Below, piece by piece: positions 43,415 through 53,572 of a DNA stretch of 64,000 nucleotides. The stretch lies in the NCBI RefSeq assembly GCF_018263925.1, contig NZ_JAEVHF010000004.1, forward strand, positions 212,707 to 276,706. Reading direction: 5' to 3'. This stretch comes from Kistimonas asteriae (lineage in GTDB: Bacteria > Pseudomonadota > Gammaproteobacteria > Pseudomonadales > Endozoicomonadaceae). A model generated the notes under the pieces. The model was not told the DNA's origin. It saw only the letters and a list, made by a program, of their open reading frames with translations, and ran no database searches. Numbering within the stretch: position 1 is the stretch's first letter; each line of letters starts with the position of its first letter. The position numbers and the translations under genes were made by a program.

Positions 43415-44704
43415 TTAGAAAATCATGAACTTCACAATGAACAGTGCCGTCAGCACGATCATGGCTGGGGTGATCTCTTTCTGGCGGCCACTGATCAGCT
43501 TGATGCCGGTCCAGGCGATAATGCCCAGGGCAATACCGGATGCCACGGAATACGTCAGTGGCATGGTGATAGCCGCAACGCCAACGGGAGCCGCTTCGGT
43601 AATGTCATCCCAGTCAATCTTGACCAGGCTGTGGGTCATCAGTACAGCAACAAAGAACAGTGCGGGGGCTGTCGCGTAAGCAGGGATTGCGCCCGCCAGC
43701 GGTGACAGAAACAGGCTGACAATAAACAGTAAACCAACGACAACCGCCGTCAAGCCAGTACGGCCGCCTGCCGCAATACCGGCACCGCTTTCAATGTAAC
43801 TGGTGGTGGTGGACGTACCGAGCATGGAGCCGGCGACAGTGGCAGTACTGTCTGCCATCAGCGCGCGGTTGATACGGGGCATGTTGCCGTCTTTGTCCAG
43901 CAGGTTACCTTTCTGGGCCACAGCGATCAGGGTGCCGGAGGTATCGAACATATCCACAAACAGGAAGGAGAACACGATACTGACCAGACCGATATCCAGC
44001 GCACCGGCAAGGTCAAGCTGCATGAAGGTGGGCACCAGACTGGGGGGCATGGCGAAAATGCCGTTCAATTCGACATGGCCGGTGGCAATGCTGAGCAGTG
44101 TCACAGACAGGATGCCGATCATGACGGAACCGGTAACGCCACGGAAATAGAGAGCGGCAATTACGACAAAGCCCAGGCAGGCCATGATCGCATTCCAGCT
44201 GGTCATATCCCCCATGGATACCAGCGTGGCCGGGTTATCAACGACAATGCCCGCATTTTGCAGGCCCAGGAAGCCGAGGAAGAAGCCGATACCGGCGCCA
44301 ATACCGCCGCGCAGTGACAACGGAATACTGTTGATGATCCACTCACGAATGCGGAAAGCACTCAGCAGGAAGAAGCAGATACCGGAGAAGAAGACTGCGC
44401 CCAGGGCGACCTGCCAGCTGTATCCCATCTGCCCGACAACGGTGAAACTGAAGAAGGCATTCAGTCCCATGCCCGGCGCCATGGCGACAGGGTAATTGGC
44501 ATAAAAGCCCATGATAAAACAGCCAATGGCGGCGGCAAGGCAGGTGGCGACAAACACGGCGCCGGAATCCATACCGGCAGCGGCCAACAGACTGGGGTTA
44601 ACAAAAATAATGTAGGCCATCGTCAGGAAGGTGGTGAGGCCTGCGATCACTTCCGTTTTGACCGTAGTATTGTGTTCCTGGAGTTTAAATAAGCGCTCTA
44701 GCAT
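43415..44704 (-). CDS. NCS2-family purine permease (AzgA/PbuG-like)
   Basis: 429 aa with about 12 to 14 hydrophobic helices. The start MLERLFKLQEHNTTVKTEVIAGLTTFLTMAYIIFVNP is typical of the AzgA/PbuG/AdeP subgroup. The substrate-binding region PVAMAPGMGLNAFFSF, RGGIGAGIGFFLGFLGLQN and the DMFDTSGTLIAVA motif are all present. Such carriers import adenine, guanine or hypoxanthine with protons; which base is used here cannot be told. The upstream region (44705-44911) has no recognisable riboswitch. Confidence 0.93.
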   Translation of the reverse strand: MLERLFKLQEHNTTVKTEVIAGLTTFLTMAYIIFVNPSLLAAAGMDSGAVFVATCLAAAIGCFIMGFYANYPVAMAPGMGLNAFFSFTVVGQMGYSWQVALGAVFFSGICFFLLSAFRIREWIINSIPLSLRGGIGAGIGFFLGFLGLQNAGIVVDNPATLVSMGDMTSWNAIMACLGFVVIAALYFRGVTGSVMIGILSVTLLSIATGHVELNGIFAMPPSLVPTFMQLDLAGALDIGLVSIVFSFLFVDMFDTSGTLIAVAQKGNLLDKDGNMPRINRALMADSTATVAGSMLGTSTTTSYIESGAGIAAGGRTGLTAVVVGLLFIVSLFLSPLAGAIPAYATAPALFFVAVLMTHSLVKIDWDDITEAAPVGVAAITMPLTYSVASGIALGIIAWTGIKLISGRQKEITPAMIVLTALFIVKFMIF

Positions 44705-44911
44705 GGGATTTGTACGACAACTTCAGAAGGGTGGTGAAGAAGGCGCGCAGTCTACACGAATCCCTTGGGTCGTTAAAATATTTTGATCATTGGAACGGAT
44801 TTTTTAAACGAATCTTGTCTAAGGTCAACGCCCATTATCCGTCTTGTTGATGGATGCCAAATGCGATTATCGGTATTTGTACGTTAACTAAAAAAGGCGT
44901 TGTTTCGCAGG

Positions 44912-45745
44912 TTATATACACATGCCAAAGGGAAGTAGCAGGAGGCAGAGCAGAATTCTGAAAAAAAATCTGAGGATGGTCAGTTCTGTTTGATTTTCTG
45001 AAGAACAGTTTTGATCGGCAGTCTCAGAGGATTGCTGTTTTTTAATGTCGGGATGGCTGGTAGAGTTTGTGTCATAGGTAGTAGACAGCTGATGTTCAGG
45101 TGCTTCACGTAGCATACGAACGAGAGCCTCAGAGTAATGAGGTGCTTTAATCCATGTACTGATAGATATTGTGTCAAAACCTAGCTGGTGCAGACCAAGG
45201 ATTGCAGTATGCCGATCGTTACTTATGGCTATCGTATTTTCTTTATCGATATGAATGGCTGTCATCTCTCTGTCTGAAAATATCAGGCTGTCTTCATCCT
45301 TGTAGAGTTTCTCAGTTGCGAGCATGTCTCCGATCGCTTGGCGAGTCTCAGCCGGTGATAGATAACACTGGTGTGGTATATCACCGAGAGCATCCGCCAG
45401 CGCAAACAAAATCGTTGAGGCAGACGTATCAGATAATGGCAAATTCTGATTTAAATCAGCCTCAGTGATATAACTTCCTCTTAGGATCAGTAACACCTGC
45501 CCTGGGGCATGGGTCACTAGGGACTGCTCGGATATGGGAATCAGTTCAAGACTTGATGCTGTGAGCGATGATGAGAGTTCGTTAGCATCGACAGACGCGA
45601 GGCATATGAGAGTGGTCAAATGATTTACTGTGACGTGTGAATTCTCTTTGCCCAGGGCATGGGGCATATCATGAACGAAGGTGATCATACACAACGCTAT
45701 CAGCAAGACCTGTAAGGATGGTTTGTGATGTCTGGTCTTTGTCAT
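44912..45745 (-). CDS. Exported protein of an unknown paralogous pair (copy 1)
   Basis: 277 aa from the ATG at 45745; the frame runs further upstream but that part lacks a signal-like start. A probable signal peptide or anchor (LQVLLIALCMITFVHDMPHALG) is followed by an ordered domain of about 180 residues. It contains LTTLICLASVDANELSSSL, CYLSPAETRQAIGDML and ILGLHQLGFDTISISTW. A polar Ser/Thr/Gln-rich linker leads to a C-terminal hydrophobic helix (ILRFFFRILLCLLLLPFGM). The gene at 46044-46898 encodes the same layout with matching blocks (LLVCLALDD, CYTGPGRSRHEIAELI, LGLHQLGMDNLSERIW). I know no family that fits. The location would be the periplasm, anchored by the C-terminus. Confidence 0.65.
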   Translation of the reverse strand: MTKTRHHKPSLQVLLIALCMITFVHDMPHALGKENSHVTVNHLTTLICLASVDANELSSSLTASSLELIPISEQSLVTHAPGQVLLILRGSYITEADLNQNLPLSDTSASTILFALADALGDIPHQCYLSPAETRQAIGDMLATEKLYKDEDSLIFSDREMTAIHIDKENTIAISNDRHTAILGLHQLGFDTISISTWIKAPHYSEALVRMLREAPEHQLSTTYDTNSTSHPDIKKQQSSETADQNCSSENQTELTILRFFFRILLCLLLLPFGMCI

Positions 45746-46043
45746 GGTCGACTTCAATGGTTGAGTGATGGGTGTCCTCATGAAATAACGAAAACTAAAG
45801 CGTTTCAAAAGGCATTGTTGCCAACTCAGACATATCCTTATGTCAATCAGTTCCATGTCGGTTAGCCAGTATGACTTCATCTGTAACCGGCAGTGACAAT
45901 GAGCCTTTTGCTATTCACATCAAGACTCCTGTAAATCAGGACAATATGCTTGTCAGCTAACCCCTTTTCGTGAAACAGATGAACGAACTCCGGAAAAAGT
46001 CGGATTGGCATATTCTCAGGAGTGTGAATGTGATTCGTGATGG

Positions 46044-46898
46044 TTAGAGAAATGCCATAAAAAAACCAAAAGGTAGAACGGCTGCAAAGACGATTGCCAC
46101 GGCCAATACAGCCCATACCACAGCCTCGGATGTATCATCGTGAGAGGTTTTTCTGAATTGGTGAGATTGCGTCGTTTTTTGTTTTTCAGAAGCGTGTCTA
46201 AAGGCTTCAGTCTTGTTTTGAGGGTAAATGTTATTATGGACTGTGCGTTCTTCCACCTGGTTTAGAAAATCGTTTATGTCACTGCCAGAGAGCTGGGTCA
46301 AACTCATCACCGAATGACTGGTACCCAGCCAAATTCGCTCTGACAGGTTGTCCATGCCCAATTGGTGTAACCCAAGCGCCGCATGATCCGTATCAGTGTG
46401 GCTGATGGATACAGTGATCTGGTTATCGAGCGTTAGAACGGTCAGGGTATCATCGGCATAAATCCGACTGGTGGGGGAATGAACAAGGGAATTGGAGTGA
46501 ATTAACTCAGCGATTTCATGGCGTGATCGGCCAGGGCCTGTGTAGCACTTTGGGGCGATTGCATTAAACGCGGTGATGAAATCTGAAAATGATGAGTGGA
46601 TGGAGCCATCCTGAGCCTGCAGGTTTTGAAGGAGTGTTGGGAGGCTCAGGTGCTTGCCTTGCATCAGAAAAAGGAGCTGGTCGGCGGAGTGTGCGGAGAA
46701 CCGCTCCTGGGCAGCCATCGAAAGCTTATGTATTAAGTGCTGGGATAGGCTCTGATAAGCGGCGTCATCGTCAAGGGCTAAGCAAACCAGCAGACGGGGT
46801 ATTTCAGGTTTTTGGTCAGCGTATGCGGAAGTGGTGAATCCAAACAATGTGATGATCAGTGTGAAAAGGTAGCAGGCAGTCATATAGCGATGATGCAC
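46044..46898 (-). CDS. Exported protein of an unknown paralogous pair (copy 2)
   Basis: 284 aa with a GTG start at 46898, supported by GGGAGA five bases upstream. A signal peptide (YLFTLIITLFGFTTSAYA) is followed by IPRLLVCLALDDDAAYQSLSQ, FSAHSADQLLFLMQG, CYTGPGRSRHEIAELI and AALGLHQLGMDNLSERIW. A polar linker precedes a C-terminal transmembrane helix (VVWAVLAVAIVFAAVLPFGFFMAF). It shares the order of blocks and the LGLHQLG motif with the gene at 44912-45745, so the two arose by duplication. A 298-bp gap lies between them, and I see nothing recognisable in it. Function unknown. Confidence 0.65.
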   Translation of the reverse strand: MHHRYMTACYLFTLIITLFGFTTSAYADQKPEIPRLLVCLALDDDAAYQSLSQHLIHKLSMAAQERFSAHSADQLLFLMQGKHLSLPTLLQNLQAQDGSIHSSFSDFITAFNAIAPKCYTGPGRSRHEIAELIHSNSLVHSPTSRIYADDTLTVLTLDNQITVSISHTDTDHAALGLHQLGMDNLSERIWLGTSHSVMSLTQLSGSDINDFLNQVEERTVHNNIYPQNKTEAFRHASEKQKTTQSHQFRKTSHDDTSEAVVWAVLAVAIVFAAVLPFGFFMAFL

Positions 46899-47122
46899 GT
46901 AAATCTCCCATCAGCTTGACGAAGGGGGTGTCATGACGTTGATAATTTTATTTTTGGTACGTTAGTTTTACTTTCTGTGAGGTTAGTTCGTCCAGAGAGA
47001 CTTGCCTGCTTGAGCGACGAACGGTCTTTTTAATGGAGTGAAATGATGATCAAAAAAATATCAGCGCGCTGAAGCACTGTAAGGCTGCGGGTTGGCCGTG
47101 GTTAATCACATGCTATCCGAGA

Positions 47123-47149
47123 GGATATCCACAGATACTGTGGATATCC
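47123..47149. repeat. Perfect 12-bp inverted repeat downstream of rlmG
   Basis: GGATATCCACAG (47123-47134), an ATA loop, and CTGTGGATATCC (47138-47149). It begins 13 bp after the minus-strand rlmG stop (47162). There is no U tract, so it may be a terminator, a stabilising 3' stem, or a copy of an extragenic repeat. Confidence 0.55.
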
Positions 47150-47161
47150 CTCCAATACTTT

Positions 47162-48286
47162 TCAGGTGTGGCGTGTGCTGCTCAGGATGACGAACTTGGC
47201 GTCGCTGGCGACCAGTCGGTAACCGCCAAACAGCTGTTTGAGGCGCGAGTGGTAGTTCAGGTGCCGGTTGCCGACAATGTGAAGCTCCCCGCCGGGACGG
47301 AGTACATGGTGCGCCTGTCGGAACATCCGCCGGGCGATATGGTCGCCAATGGTTTCCCCCTGGTGGAAGGGCGGGTTGCACAATACCAGATCAGCGCAGT
47401 TGGCAGGAAAACCGGTCAGGCTGTCATTGGCAATAAAACGACCTTTATCTTCAGGGAGGCTGTTGGCGTGCCAGCTTTCCCGTGCGGACTGTACCGCCAT
47501 ATAGGATTCATCCACAAAGGTCACGGTACTTTCCGGATCCCGACTGGCTGCTGTCAGTCCGAGAATCCCATTACCACAACCCAGGTCAATAATGTTGCGG
47601 TAGTGCTTGTCGGCCGGCAGGTGCTCAAGGAAGAATCGGGTGCCAATATCCAGTTTCTCTCTTGAGAACACGTTGGCGTGGTTGACCGTGGCCAGGTTGC
47701 CAGGCATTGAAAGGGTTTTGGGAAAGCTGGAATCCGCAGGTGAAAGGCTTGGGTCGAATGTCACAAACGCTAGTCGCGCCTTCTTGCGGGCCAGTGAGGT
47801 ACGGGTTGGTCCGAGCGTTTTTTCCAGTAACGACAGGGTCGAGGTATGGATGTATTTGGCCATGCCTGTCGCAACAATCTGCGTACTTTTATGGATATGC
47901 GGACGCAATCGCAGTAGCTGTTCTTCGAGCCAGCTGAGGTTTTTGGGGAACCGGATCAGAACCTGATCAAAGGTACCCTGCAGAGGCTCTGTACTGGCCA
48001 GGCACTGGAAGCTATCTGTGGCGATGCCATTGTGCTTGGCATTGTGTATGGCACTCTGGTGTGCAAGCCATGAATCGCTGTAAAGTACCGGGTTATACGT
48101 TGCGAGATTCAGGGTCAATGCACCGAAACTGTCGTTGAGGATCAGGACCCGGCCGGAGACGCCGGCTTCCCCGAGGTGTTCCAACAGGTATTCATCAGCG
48201 GCATCCCAGGCCCGCAGGGTTTCCCGGTTTCTCAGGGGGAGGCGTTGCAGGGTGAGTGACTGGAACGGAGTATTGAACTGCTGCAT
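47162..48286 (-). CDS. rlmG: 23S rRNA (guanine-N2)-methyltransferase RlmG
   Basis: 374 aa. The start is the RlmG signature: FQSLTLQRLPLRNRETLRAWDAADEYLLEHL and VLILNDSFGALTLNLA. The catalytic C-terminal half has the SAM-binding IDLGCGNGILGLTA and the NPPFHQG motif of N2-guanine methyltransferases. RlmG methylates G1835 of 23S rRNA in E. coli. It is divergent from gor; 141 bp separate the two starts. The whole length agrees with E. coli RlmG (378 aa). Confidence 0.95.
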   Translation of the reverse strand: MQQFNTPFQSLTLQRLPLRNRETLRAWDAADEYLLEHLGEAGVSGRVLILNDSFGALTLNLATYNPVLYSDSWLAHQSAIHNAKHNGIATDSFQCLASTEPLQGTFDQVLIRFPKNLSWLEEQLLRLRPHIHKSTQIVATGMAKYIHTSTLSLLEKTLGPTRTSLARKKARLAFVTFDPSLSPADSSFPKTLSMPGNLATVNHANVFSREKLDIGTRFFLEHLPADKHYRNIIDLGCGNGILGLTAASRDPESTVTFVDESYMAVQSARESWHANSLPEDKGRFIANDSLTGFPANCADLVLCNPPFHQGETIGDHIARRMFRQAHHVLRPGGELHIVGNRHLNYHSRLKQLFGGYRLVASDAKFVILSSTRHT

Positions 48287-48427
48287 CTTAAGTGGACATG
48301 AATCCGTATCATTTCAGACGAAACCAGCCGTACGACGGTACGTTCTACGACTGAATGAGACTGTTATTCTCTGGCGCCGAATGCGCATCATGAGAAAAAG
48401 CCGCATTTTACCTTCAGGAGAGGCTGA

Positions 48428-49786
48428 ATGAACAATAGAACCTATGATTTTGACCTGTTTGTCATCGGGGCGGGCTCCGGCGGCGTCAGGGCAAGTCGGA
48501 TGGCAGCGGCCGAGGGCGCGAAAGTGGCCGTGGCTGAAGGACGTTTTCTGGGTGGCACCTGTGTCAATGTAGGCTGCGTGCCGAAGAAGCTGTTTGTCTA
48601 TGGCGCCCATTACCATGAAGATTTTGAAGATGCCAAAGGGTATGGCTGGACGGTTGATGGTGTCAGCTTTGACTGGCCAACACTCAGGGACAACAAGACC
48701 CGGGAAATTGAGCGCCTTAACGGTATCTATGAAAACCTGCTGAAAAACGCAGGCGTTGAGTTGATTGCCGGTTATGCCGCACTGGTTGATCAGCACACCA
48801 TTGCCGTCGGTGACAAGCGCTACACCGCAGAGCGTATTCTGGTCGCACCGGGTTCGAAAGCCTTTGTTCCCGATTTCCCGGGTTCAGAACATGCGATTAC
48901 CTCGGATGAAGCCTTTTATCTGGAGACGTTCCCCAAGAAAGTCATCGTGGTGGGTGGCGGTTACATTGCCGTTGAGTTTGCCGGTATTTTTGCTGGCCTT
49001 GGTGCCGAGACGGTGCTGTCTTATCGCCGTGACCTGTTCCTGCGTGGTTTTGATGGCGATATCCGCGAAACCCTGCGCGATGAAATGCTGAAAAAGCACA
49101 TCAATCTGAATTTCAATAGCACAATCAGCAAGATTGAAAAACTGTCCGATGGACAGTTGCAGGTGACCTGGCAAGACGGCTCGACGGAAAACGCGGATAC
49201 CGTCATGTACGCTACTGGTCGTGTGCCCAATACCAAAGGGCTGGGGCTGGAGCAGGCCGGTGTGGCGCTGGCGGATAATGGCGCCATCAAGGTGGATGAT
49301 AACTTCCAGACATCGGTACCCAATATTTATGCGCTGGGTGACGTCATCGACCGTTTCCAGTTAACCCCTGTCGCATTGGCAGAGGCGATGGCGCTGGTTC
49401 GTTATCTGTACAAGGGACAGCCGGTGGTGATGGATTACTCCAATATTGCCACTGCAGTATTTAGTCAGCCGAATATTGGCACGGTTGGTCTTACCGAAGA
49501 GCAGGCGCGAGGCCAGTACAGCAATGTTGTGATCTACAAGACTGGCTTCCGCCACATGAAACATACCTTGAGTGGTCGCGATGAGCGCGTATTCATGAAG
49601 CTGGTGGTGGATGGTGACAGTGACCGTGTACTGGGTTGCCACATGGTTGGCCCTGATGCCGGTGAAATTACCCAGGGGCTGGCGATTGCCCTGAAGGCTG
49701 GCGCGACTAAGGCGATCTTCGATCAGACTATCGGGATTCATCCGACAGCGGCTGAAGAGTTTGTGACCATGCGAACGCCTGCCTGA
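48428..49786 (+). CDS. gor: Glutathione-disulfide reductase
   Basis: 452 aa. FAD-binding start [19 protein letters not shown]; redox-active disulfide [19 protein letters not shown]-binding [21 protein letters not shown] with the Arg pair in [12 protein letters not shown] that favours NADPH over NADH; and the C-terminal [11 protein letters not shown] with the active-site His. It reduces GSSG to GSH. GGAGAGG precedes the ATG. Together with the eukaryotic-type glutathione synthetase at 19588-21036, it shows that the cell makes and recycles glutathione or a close relative. A strong terminator follows directly. Confidence 0.97.
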   Translation: MNNRTYDFDLFVIGAGSGGVRASRMAAAEGAKVAVAEGRFLGGTCVNVGCVPKKLFVYGAHYHEDFEDAKGYGWTVDGVSFDWPTLRDNKTREIERLNGIYENLLKNAGVELIAGYAALVDQHTIAVGDKRYTAERILVAPGSKAFVPDFPGSEHAITSDEAFYLETFPKKVIVVGGGYIAVEFAGIFAGLGAETVLSYRRDLFLRGFDGDIRETLRDEMLKKHINLNFNSTISKIEKLSDGQLQVTWQDGSTENADTVMYATGRVPNTKGLGLEQAGVALADNGAIKVDDNFQTSVPNIYALGDVIDRFQLTPVALAEAMALVRYLYKGQPVVMDYSNIATAVFSQPNIGTVGLTEEQARGQYSNVVIYKTGFRHMKHTLSGRDERVFMKLVVDGDSDRVLGCHMVGPDAGEITQGLAIALKAGATKAIFDQTIGIHPTAAEEFVTMRTPA

Positions 49787-49799
49787 TCGGCGTACTGAA

Positions 49800-49845
49800 A
49801 AAAAACAGCGGGCAGTCAGAAAAACCTGACTGCCCGCTGTTTTTT
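49800..49845. terminator. Strong bidirectional rho-independent terminator after gor
   Basis: A perfect 20-bp inverted repeat (49800-49819 and 49826-49845) with a six-base A-rich loop. The GC-rich core CAGCGGGCAGTCAG is flanked by A6 and T6. It ends gor on the plus strand and the small minus-strand gene at 49853-50044. Confidence 0.95.
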
Positions 49846-49852
49846 ATATGAC

Positions 49853-50044
49853 TCAGTGTTGTTTATCTTTATCTGGCGGGGTTTTAATCTGTGTGCGCAG
49901 GGTGCGCATCTCATCAGCAATCTGGCGACACTGGTGATTTACCAACGCCATCCTGTTTTCCAGCTCTGCCATACTGGCAGCCATTCGGGCAAGATTTGAG
50001 CGCAGGCTCGACAGCCTTTCCAGCTGCTCAGCATCAATCATCAT
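49853..50044 (-). CDS. Small coiled-coil protein of unknown function
   Basis: 63 aa from the ATG at 50044, which has AGAGGG nine bases upstream. Nearly all of it is one amphipathic helix with a heptad-like pattern (LERLSSLRSNLARMAASMAELENRMALV, then CRQIADEMRTLRTQI). It ends in a Lys/Asp-rich tail. It may form a dimeric coiled coil. No family recognised. It lies 8 bp from the terminator. Confidence 0.6.
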   Translation of the reverse strand: MMIDAEQLERLSSLRSNLARMAASMAELENRMALVNHQCRQIADEMRTLRTQIKTPPDKDKQH

Positions 50045-50171
50045 CTGTAAGTTCCCTCTACCTGTTTGTCTTCCGTGACGCTTCGGCATTACGCAAAGGA
50101 TGTTTAGAGTCTAGAACACAGGAGAAGGGTTTGCCTGCAATGGTGATTGCAGGCAGGAAAGGCAACAGGAA

Positions 50172-51242
50172 TCAGTGATGCGCAATGGTGTCAGACAGGG
50201 AGTAAGCGCGGGCGTTCAGTTCAGCCAGCATCTGGCTGATCTTTTCCTTCTCTTCATTCATCTGGGCGCTGGTACGGCTGGCGCGGGACTGGCGATGACG
50301 CTCAATGGCTTCACGAATACGCTTTTCCTTGCCGCAGATGGTTTTGGAGACTTCGCTCAGTGACGGATGTGCCACAGCAGCTTCTGTCGGAACCGGTTCG
50401 GTGACCGTTACAGCCTCTTCACTGATGATCTCGGCGGTGGCCGGTTTGGCTGCGATGTCGGTCAGTGACTCGGTCGCTGAGATGTCACCTGCCAATACCG
50501 CATCCGCCGCAGCGGTAATGGCCGCCAGCTGGGCAGAGATTGCAGAGTCCAATTCAAAGCCACCCAAGTCAACCAGCGAGCTGCTGCGGGAGGCGCGTAC
50601 CGGCTGAACGGGTTCGGCGGGTTTCGGCGCTTCTGGTTTGGCGGCAATTTGAGCGGGTGCTTCAGTCGCCTGCGGTTTGACGACCGCGGGACGAGTAACC
50701 TCAATGGTTGCGACCGTTCGCTCCAGCGGGCTCGGTTTCGCTTCTTTAGGTTGTTCAGTGGCTTCCTGTTTCACGGAAGCGGCCTTGATGATGCGTCCCT
50801 GGGGTTTCTCCTCTTCTGCCTCCAACGCTTTTTTGGGCGTGATGGGTACAGGTGTTTCATCATCGTCGTCGCTGAAATCACTGTCACCGCCAAGCAGGGA
50901 CATCAGTTCCTTTTCGATGGCGGAGACGGAGCGGCTTTTACGGGGCTTTTTCTTGGGTGAAATACAAACCGTGGTGGTTTTGTACCCCTTCAGGCTCTTG
51001 GCGTTGAACAGTTCAATGGCATCTTGTTCTACCTCTGCCAGCTCTTCGCGGGTGTCGACATAATCGTACACTTCAACCGAGAAGTTATCAGCGCCGTGGA
51101 CGCGAATATCCTTGTAAAGGGGGTAGTCGAGCTGCTGCTCGGCAGCAGTAACCATCTTCTGCCATTGGGAGTAGAGGTCGTTACGGGTGTTGCCGACATA
51201 GACCTGGTTCGTGATTTTGTTGGTAATGGTGAAGATAATCAA
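50172..51242 (-). CDS. GIY-YIG-like domain protein with long low-complexity tail
   Basis: 356 aa. Residues 1-95 have the layout of a GIY-YIG endonuclease domain: IFTITNKITNQVYVGNT, YPLYKDIRVHGADNFSVEVYDY, EVEQDAIELFNAKSLKGYK. The second motif (VYVG) and the metal-ligand-type Glu (EVEQ) remain, but the first Tyr is Phe, and the catalytic Arg and His region reads YSQWQKM instead of ...RW..H. The enzyme is therefore probably inactive or altered. From about 95 to 290 the protein is basic, then Ala/Pro/Glu/Thr/Val-rich and likely disordered. The last 60 residues form a charged helix (KEKRIREAIERHRQSRASRT...EEKEKISQMLAELNARA). No such fusion is known to me. It may be a DNA- or membrane-proximal scaffold; function unknown. 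Confidence 0.65.
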   Translation of the reverse strand: MIIFTITNKITNQVYVGNTRNDLYSQWQKMVTAAEQQLDYPLYKDIRVHGADNFSVEVYDYVDTREELAEVEQDAIELFNAKSLKGYKTTTVCISPKKKPRKSRSVSAIEKELMSLLGGDSDFSDDDDETPVPITPKKALEAEEEKPQGRIIKAASVKQEATEQPKEAKPSPLERTVATIEVTRPAVVKPQATEAPAQIAAKPEAPKPAEPVQPVRASRSSSLVDLGGFELDSAISAQLAAITAAADAVLAGDISATESLTDIAAKPATAEIISEEAVTVTEPVPTEAAVAHPSLSEVSKTICGKEKRIREAIERHRQSRASRTSAQMNEEKEKISQMLAELNARAYSLSDTIAHH

Positions 51243-51478
51243 CGGGGACTCCGCTACAGCCTTTTACCTTGAAATCACCACGTATCCGGCATGCCGAAGG
51301 AGCCGGTAAACAATGGTGCGCTCATGGATGTGAAACAGGTCGGCAATTATAACGGCAGGGGCGGCTGATGGTAGTCTTGGGTGGTCAGTAATTGTCGCAG
51401 CAGTTCGTGCGTATTCAGGCTTGACGACACAGGGTTCAGATGATCAAACCACGGAGTGAGCGTGAAGACCAAAGGCCC

Positions 51479-51519
51479 GATGACACCATTCCGCATCCGG
51501 GTATCGGAATGGCGTCATC
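51479..51519. terminator. Long stem-loop downstream of fhs
   Basis: GATGACACCATTCCG (51479-51493) pairs with CGGAATGGCGTCATC (51505-51519), one mismatch, with an 11-base loop. It lies 17 bp after the fhs stop codon on the minus strand. The following U tract on that strand is weak. The rest of 51243-51535 holds no gene that I can recognise. Confidence 0.6.
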
Positions 51520-51535
51520 GAGCAGGCACAATCGA

Positions 51536-53290
51536 TTAACTCAGGCCGGTGATGTGGCCATTGTCGTCAATATCGATATTCATGTAACCAGGCTTGGAGC
51601 CCAGACCTGGCATGGTCATGATCTGGCCACAGAGAATGTAGACAAATCCGGCACCCGCTGACACGCGAACCTCACGGACCGGGAAGTCGAAGCCTACCGG
51701 CGTGCCTTTCAGCATTGGGTCGTGAGAGATGGACAGCGGCGTTTTCGCCATGCAGACCGGCAGGTTGCCATAGCCCTGGGCTTCCAGTTCGGCAATTTGC
51801 AGGGCAGCCTTCTCGGAGAAGTTCACCGTTGCGGCACCATACCCTTTGGTCGCCAGAGTGCTGATCTTGTCCTGTAAACCTGCGTCCAGCGGATAGAGAC
51901 GTTGGAATTGCGCAGGCTGCGTGCTGCAGGCCTGTTCCACTTCGCTGGCCACCGCCATGGCGCCTTCGCCGCCGAAGCGGAAGGTATCGCTGATGGCCGC
52001 ACCGGTGGCGCCGAATTCACGGGCTTGTTCCAGCAACCAGTTCAGCTCTTCTTTAGTGTCATCAGGGAAGCGGTTGACGGCAACCACCACGGGCAGACCA
52101 TAGCGCTTCACGTTGTTGATGTGCCACTGCAGGTTGCAGACGCCTTTTTCCAGCGCTTCCTGGTTCGGCTCAATCATACCCTTGTCCAGCGGCTTGCCCG
52201 GTTTCAGGTCAAACAGACCGGAATGGGATTTCAGACCGCGCAGGGAGCAGACCAGTACCGCTACGTCCGGTGTCTTGCCGGAGTAGTGGGCCTTGATGTT
52301 GCAGAACTTCTCCAGACCCATGTCAGAACCGAAGCCGGCTTCGGTGACGACATAGTCGCCCATCTTCAGCGCCAGGCGATCGGCCAGAATGGAGGAGTTG
52401 CCGTGGGCAATATTGGCGAAGGGGCCAGCGTGGATCAGGCAGGCGCCGCCTTCCAGGTTTTGCATCAGGGTAGGGTTGATGGCGTCTTTCATGATGGCGG
52501 TCATCGCACCGGCCACTTTTAGATCTTCGGCGGTGACGGGCTTGCCATCCAGGTCATAGGCCAGGATCGCTTTACCAATCCGCCGACGCATATCCTGGAT
52601 GCTGTCGGTCAGGGCCAGGATGGCCATCAGCTCGGAGGCGACGGTGATGTCGAAGCCTTCCTCGCGGGGCACACCGTTCATGTTCTCGCCGGTGGTGTTG
52701 CCGGGTTGGCCGACCGTGATGGTACGCATGGCGCGATCGTTGTGGTCAACAACTCGCCGCCAGACGATACGGTCCTTGTCGATTTTCAGTGCGGACAGGC
52801 CACTGCGCTGTTCGAAGGCTTCATAGCCTTCGCGTTCTTCGTGATACAGGCGGCTGTCGAGTGCGGCAGAGGCCAGGTTATGGGCGCTGGTAATGGCGTG
52901 AATATCACCGGTCAGGTGCAGGTTGAAATCTTCCATCGGGACAACCTGGGCGTAACCGCCACCGGCTGCACCACCCTTGATACCAAAGACGGGACCCATG
53001 CTGGGCTGGCGGATACAGCTGATCGCTTTCCGGCCGAGCATCGACAGGCCCATGGTCAGACCAATGGTGTTAACGGTCTTGCCTTCACCAAACGGTGTCG
53101 GTGTGATGGCGCTGACGAGCACCAGTTTACCGTCCGGTCTGTCTTGTAATTTGTTGAGGGAATCAATACGCACCTTGGCCTTATAGTGGCCATAAGGTTC
53201 TATGTCCTGGTGCTCTAGACCGAGCTGGGCTGCAACATCAGTGATGGGTAACAGGCGTGCACTACGAGATATCTCGATATCAGACTTCAT
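51536..53290 (-). CDS. fhs: Formate-tetrahydrofolate ligase
   Basis: 584 aa. Family blocks are [18 protein letters not shown] at the start, the ATP-binding [35 protein letters not shown], and [35 protein letters not shown] and [14 protein letters not shown] follow later. The enzyme makes 10-formyl-tetrahydrofolate from formate, ATP and THF for one-carbon metabolism. It is monocistronic. A 282-bp region upstream separates it from the AT-rich island; it holds a GC-rich hairpin (AGCCGTG at 53436-53442, CACGGCT at 53446-53452) that could be a transcript end or a leader structure. Confidence 0.97.
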   Translation of the reverse strand: MKSDIEISRSARLLPITDVAAQLGLEHQDIEPYGHYKAKVRIDSLNKLQDRPDGKLVLVSAITPTPFGEGKTVNTIGLTMGLSMLGRKAISCIRQPSMGPVFGIKGGAAGGGYAQVVPMEDFNLHLTGDIHAITSAHNLASAALDSRLYHEEREGYEAFEQRSGLSALKIDKDRIVWRRVVDHNDRAMRTITVGQPGNTTGENMNGVPREEGFDITVASELMAILALTDSIQDMRRRIGKAILAYDLDGKPVTAEDLKVAGAMTAIMKDAINPTLMQNLEGGACLIHAGPFANIAHGNSSILADRLALKMGDYVVTEAGFGSDMGLEKFCNIKAHYSGKTPDVAVLVCSLRGLKSHSGLFDLKPGKPLDKGMIEPNQEALEKGVCNLQWHINNVKRYGLPVVVAVNRFPDDTKEELNWLLEQAREFGATGAAISDTFRFGGEGAMAVASEVEQACSTQPAQFQRLYPLDAGLQDKISTLATKGYGAATVNFSEKAALQIAELEAQGYGNLPVCMAKTPLSISHDPMLKGTPVGFDFPVREVRVSAGAGFVYILCGQIMTMPGLGSKPGYMNIDIDDNGHITGLS

Positions 53291-53572
53291 GGAACCGGGA
53301 GCCCCCTAGGTTAAGGTCGTTATTCGCTACCTTGCAGAGGGGGACGATGGTGACAGAAGTTCAGATATGCAGAATTGATCTAACGCATGAAATGTTTCTC
53401 ATTTCGCGGGTTTAGAGGTATCTACGTATCCTCGAAGCCGTGGAGCACGGCTCCGGGGATTACAAGTAAAATTGACTCACTATTGGATTGGATGACGATA
53501 AAAGCCTAAAGTTTTTTTGTTTCTCTAAGGCGCTTGAAAAGTATTGTTTTAGCTATGAGTTATGTTGTTATT

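Noticed and set aside
44705..44911. Purine riboswitch before the purine permease gene
   Set aside because: I could not find the three-helix purine aptamer pattern or its conserved loops in this stretch.
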